NCBI GenBank assembly: GCA_964019155.1
Contig: OZ025242.1
Coordinates: 68,669,040-68,733,039, forward strand
Direction of reading: 5' to 3'
DNA: 64,000 nucleotides
From: Osedax fenrisi
Taxonomy: Eukaryota > Annelida > Polychaeta > Sabellida > Siboglinidae
In this document: in pieces, positions 61,090 to 64,000 of the stretch
Numbering within the stretch: the stretch's first letter is position 1
Layout: every line of letters starts with the position of its first letter
Position numbers and translations under genes: made by a program
The notes under the pieces: model-generated
What the model was told of the DNA's origin: nothing
What the model saw: only the letters and a program-made list of their open reading frames with translations
The model's database searches: none

Positions 61090-61192
61090 CTTTGAATGGA
61101 CATTATAGAAATATGGTTATAAGTGAAAACATCATCTAAGTTCCTGATATGGGATGAAAGGACACCACCGCTATAAAATAACAATAAGAAAT
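61090..61192 (+). mobile_element. tRNA-derived SINE, 3' fragment, plus strand
   Basis: Only the tail third is present: ATATGGTTATAAGTGAAAAC, ATCTAAGTTCCTGATATGGG, ATGAAAGGACACCAC and AAAATAACAATAA. Confidence 0.85.
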
Positions 61193-61522
61193 ATTATTTA
61201 AAATATTTACTCTAAAATGTTCATAAATACAGAGTTTGTCATAATTTCTTACAATAATCAATAATTTCCATTCACTTTTTATAACCTTTTTTTACATTAA
61301 TATATCAACACTATAAGAAAATAATGTATATTTATATAATTTGTAATATAGTATATAATTTATATATATTATTATATTTTCAACAAATATACGATTAAAT
61401 ATAATTGTATATATTTAATTATCAACATTATAATTTCATAAACTAGTAGTAAATAATTCAAACAATATTTTCTTGAAAATATTAGTATTTCAGAAATAGT
61501 TCTATAAAAACCCTGTTCTTCT

Positions 61523-61579
61523 CTAGTTAGCGTGCTTCTTGCGGCTCTTCTGGTACTGGTGGTTCTTGACAGACTTCAC
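61523..61579 (-). CDS. Possible terminal exon of an unidentified gene
   Basis: After a good acceptor (GTTGGCAACAG) the frame reads VKSVKNHQYQKSRKKHAN and TAG. The short stretch is GC-richer than its surroundings and strongly basic (7 of 18 residues Lys or Arg, plus two His). I do not recognise the family. It could be the last exon of a gene further right, or an alternative exon of the cyclase locus. No companion exon was found up to 64000, so support is limited to composition, frame and acceptor. Confidence 0.35.
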   Translation of the reverse strand: MKSVKNHQYQKSRKKHAN

Positions 61580-62571
61580 CTGTTGCCAACATCAACATGC
61601 GTTGTTGCATTTGTTATCTGTCGTATTATATTTAATTTAATTGTGATATTTTATTTTTATATATAAAATATGAGGCAAAATTAATTTGCGATAATGTACA
61701 AATTTTATCTTCTTGAGAATTATATGTTCAATATTTGAACTTCTCAACAACTAAAATTATTATATATTGAACTTCTTGAGAATTTGAACTATTTGAAACC
61801 TATATATATATATATATATACGTATATGTATATTATTATGAATACATTTCAATATAACAAACGTAGATAGCATCGCATAATCTTCTCTTCGTTTAGATGA
61901 TTTAGAGAAGCATATCTACAGACATCTTTAGAACCACCCACATCTAACTCGAACCCTTCGCCGTGTTATGATTGATAGCCATCGACGCCGCCCTCTTTGT
62001 TCTTACGCGATCGCAGTCTCTACCCGCTGGTGACATTTCTATAATCGGAACCCAGTTCATCTAAGAGATTTTTTCGTTGCCCTTTTTATTAAATGTTGAC
62101 AGCTGAGAACATCGTATCCTGTAAAGAAGATAGAATAGGTATGTGTATTTGTATCGTGGATATATGTAGTTGTATCTTAGACGTATGGTAGTATACGTTT
62201 CATTATATTATAGGAATACGTCGCGCTATTATAGGTGTATATCGTCGTGAAGTTTAATAATAACGTATGCGATCGTATTGTACAATAATGAAATGCTACA
62301 CAATACTCGATAAGAGGTGAGCTCTTACACTACACAGTGTGTAGTATACACACACACATATATTATAATTATAATAATAATAGTTATTAGAAGAATTTTG
62401 TTTGTTTACTGTTTCATTTTCTAGTTTATTATAATAATATGCTTGCCTCCTAAAGGGCTTCACGATAAGCTATAGTATATTGTATTGTTGTCACCCGTTA
62501 TATAAGATACACATTAGCTACCGATTCATAACTACCCTTATTGTTATTGTTATCATCAGTTGTCATATTCA
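61580..62571. other. Spacer with a less AT-rich patch
   Basis: At 61920-62110 the composition is balanced. The minus strand gives short open pieces (MNWVPIIEMSPAGRDCDRVR, KEGGVDGYQS) in different frames with stops, so a decayed transposon leader is as likely as an exon. The rest is AT-rich. Confidence 0.4.
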
Positions 62572-63222
62572 CCATTAGCATCAGCCCTATTAGAATTGGC
62601 CCTATTAGCATTGGCACTATTAACATTGGACCTATTAGCATTGGCACTATTAGCATTGGCACTATTAACATTGGACCTATTAGTATCAGCCCTATTAGTA
62701 TCAGCCCTATTAGTATTGGCCCTATTAGTATTGGCCCTATTAGTATTGGCCCTATTAGCATCAGCCCTATTAGAATTGGCCCTATTAGCATTGGCACTAT
62801 TAACATTGGCCCTATTAGTATCAGCCCTATTAGAATTGGCCCTATTAGCATTGGCCCTATTAACATCGGCACTATTAACATTGGACCTATTATCATCTGC
62901 CCTATTAACATTGGCACTATTAACATTGGACCTATTAGTATCAGCCCTATTAGTATTGGCCCTATTAGCATCAGCCCTATTATCATTGGCCCTATTAGTA
63001 TTGGCCCTATTAACATTGGCCCTATTAACATTGGCCCTATTATCATTGGCCCTATTAGTATCAGCCCTATTAGTATTGGCCCTATTAGCATCAGCCCTAT
63101 TATCATTGGCCCTATTAGTATTGGCCCTATTAACATTGGCCCTATTAACATTGGCCCTATTAGCATTGGCCCTATTAACATCGGCACTATTAACATTGGC
63201 CCTATTAGTATCAGCCCTATTA
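62572..63222. repeat. 15-bp minisatellite, about 43 units
   Basis: Tandem units of CCCTATTAGTATTGG with variants at a few fixed positions (TAGCATTGG, TAACATTGG, TAGTATCAG, ACTATTAAC). Because the unit is 15 bp, frames on both strands are open for 250-260 codons (a five-residue LIGPM-type repeat on minus). A larger block of about 120 bp is repeated at about 62940-63060 and 63060-63180. Confidence 0.95.
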
Positions 63223-63419
63223 CTACCACTCGCACCGTTACTACTCTCCCTTCCATCGTCACCATCGCCTCTTTATACACCAACTGTTATCACCCCCGCT
63301 CTTGACAGTAGTAGTAGTGTTTAGTGTTAGTGAAATCTCCGTCGCTACGACTACCAACAGTCTGTATGTCTCAGTGCCGAGCATGGTTTGTTTACGTTGA
63401 CGATGATGAACTTCTTCTA

Positions 63420-63605
63420 CCTCTTCTGTCAGTGGGTAGGAGATAGGGGTATAAGGGAAAGGGTAGGGATATAATGTAAGGAGATAGGGGTATAATGTAA
63501 GGGGATAGGGTATAAGGGAAGGGGGTAGGGATATAATGGAAGGGGATAGGGGTATAATGTAATGGGATAGGGTAAACGGGAAGGGTATAGGGGTATAAGG
63601 GAAGG
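63420..63605. repeat. G-rich minisatellite, GGGGATAGGGGTATAATGTAA type
   Basis: About nine units of 18-23 bp alternate GGGGATAGGGGTATAATGTAA and GGGAAGGG-type words. The plus strand is rich in GGG runs, the minus strand in CCC. No coding call is made. Confidence 0.9.
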
Positions 63606-64000
63606 AGTATATTTGAATACAACTACAACTGCATTATAAATATTAATTTGTGTGCATAACATTATTACGCGAAGTCTGCGCCTATAATCAGATTCAAACT
63701 CGGCACTAGTAATAATGGTTATAATAATAACATAATAATATATAGTTTATTAGGTAAACAACAAAATAAATAAACAAAAATAGAGAAGAAAAAATAGATA
63801 TGAATTGATACCCAAATCGTGGTATAAAAATTCACATTGGGTTTACATATAATAACAAAACGCCTTGGTTTATGTTATTATCATTAGATATATCCATATA
63901 ATTAGTGATCATAATTAATGTCGCTAAACATAAATTATCGCTCTTAACTCTCCAGCTATGCTCGATATATATTTGTATGTATAAATATGTATTGTTATGT
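63606..64000. other. AT-rich end of the window
   Basis: No gene or repeat is recognised. Confidence 0.5.

Noticed and set aside
61920..62110. Less AT-rich patch as a coding exon
   Set aside because: Every frame is broken by stops, with only short open pieces and no conserved motif.
62498..63324. Three 250-260 codon repetitive open frames on both strands
   Set aside because: They arise because the minisatellite unit is 15 bp and lacks stops; no start context, exon structure or motif supports a protein.

Overview
This is an AT-rich (roughly three quarters A+T by eye) stretch of an animal nuclear genome, probably an invertebrate; I cannot name the species. The case for an animal rests on two host loci with introns, a complete PIM-type serine/threonine kinase gene (minus strand, four exons, 38728-40701) and separated exons of a type 5/6-like membrane adenylyl cyclase (minus strand, 50606-58591). 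The rest is transposon remains, tandem repeats and low-complexity DNA.

Layout. 1-6727: a CR1/Jockey-like non-LTR retrotransposon (plus), split by a minus-strand non-LTR copy of another family. 7040-8560: decayed fragments of a third reverse-transcriptase family. 8701-10609: a hAT transposon with a perfect 8-bp target duplication. 11383-11720: about 112 pure CTA triplets. 12263-14078: an inverted-repeat structure enclosing a 275-bp direct duplication. 14388-20480: a second CR1-like element, interrupted by a 1.8-kb foldback element (15807-17592) whose core is a broken fragment of a conserved animal protein. 22190-25670: two head-to-head copies of an RTE-like element. 20588, 28608 and 33376: three copies of one non-autonomous TA-target element. 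26850-28395 and 35656-36545: a dispersed repeat (called RX here) whose palindromic end has grown into a 21-bp tandem array in one copy. 30003, 37340, 43477, 55675 and 61090: a tRNA-derived SINE family. 42313-42633: a pogo-like MITE. 43797, 45527 and 47199: a further TA-target MITE family, two members sitting in or beside a decayed reverse-transcriptase copy. 62572-63605: two minisatellites.

The PIM gene looks intact (288 codons, open across all four exons, TATA box about 80 nt upstream of the ATG), although the catalytic-loop HRD is HLD. The cyclase looks broken: one in-frame TAG, one 2-nt frameshift, and no trace of the exon that should carry the C2-domain Asn/Arg catalytic pair. In both genes the splice donors forced by homology or reading frame begin GTT rather than GTA/GTG, which is unusual. 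Most of the transposon genes are defective; the closest to intact is the reverse transcriptase at 1807-4158, with two in-frame stops. Coordinates of host exons were worked out by hand to base precision; edges of decayed repeats are approximate.
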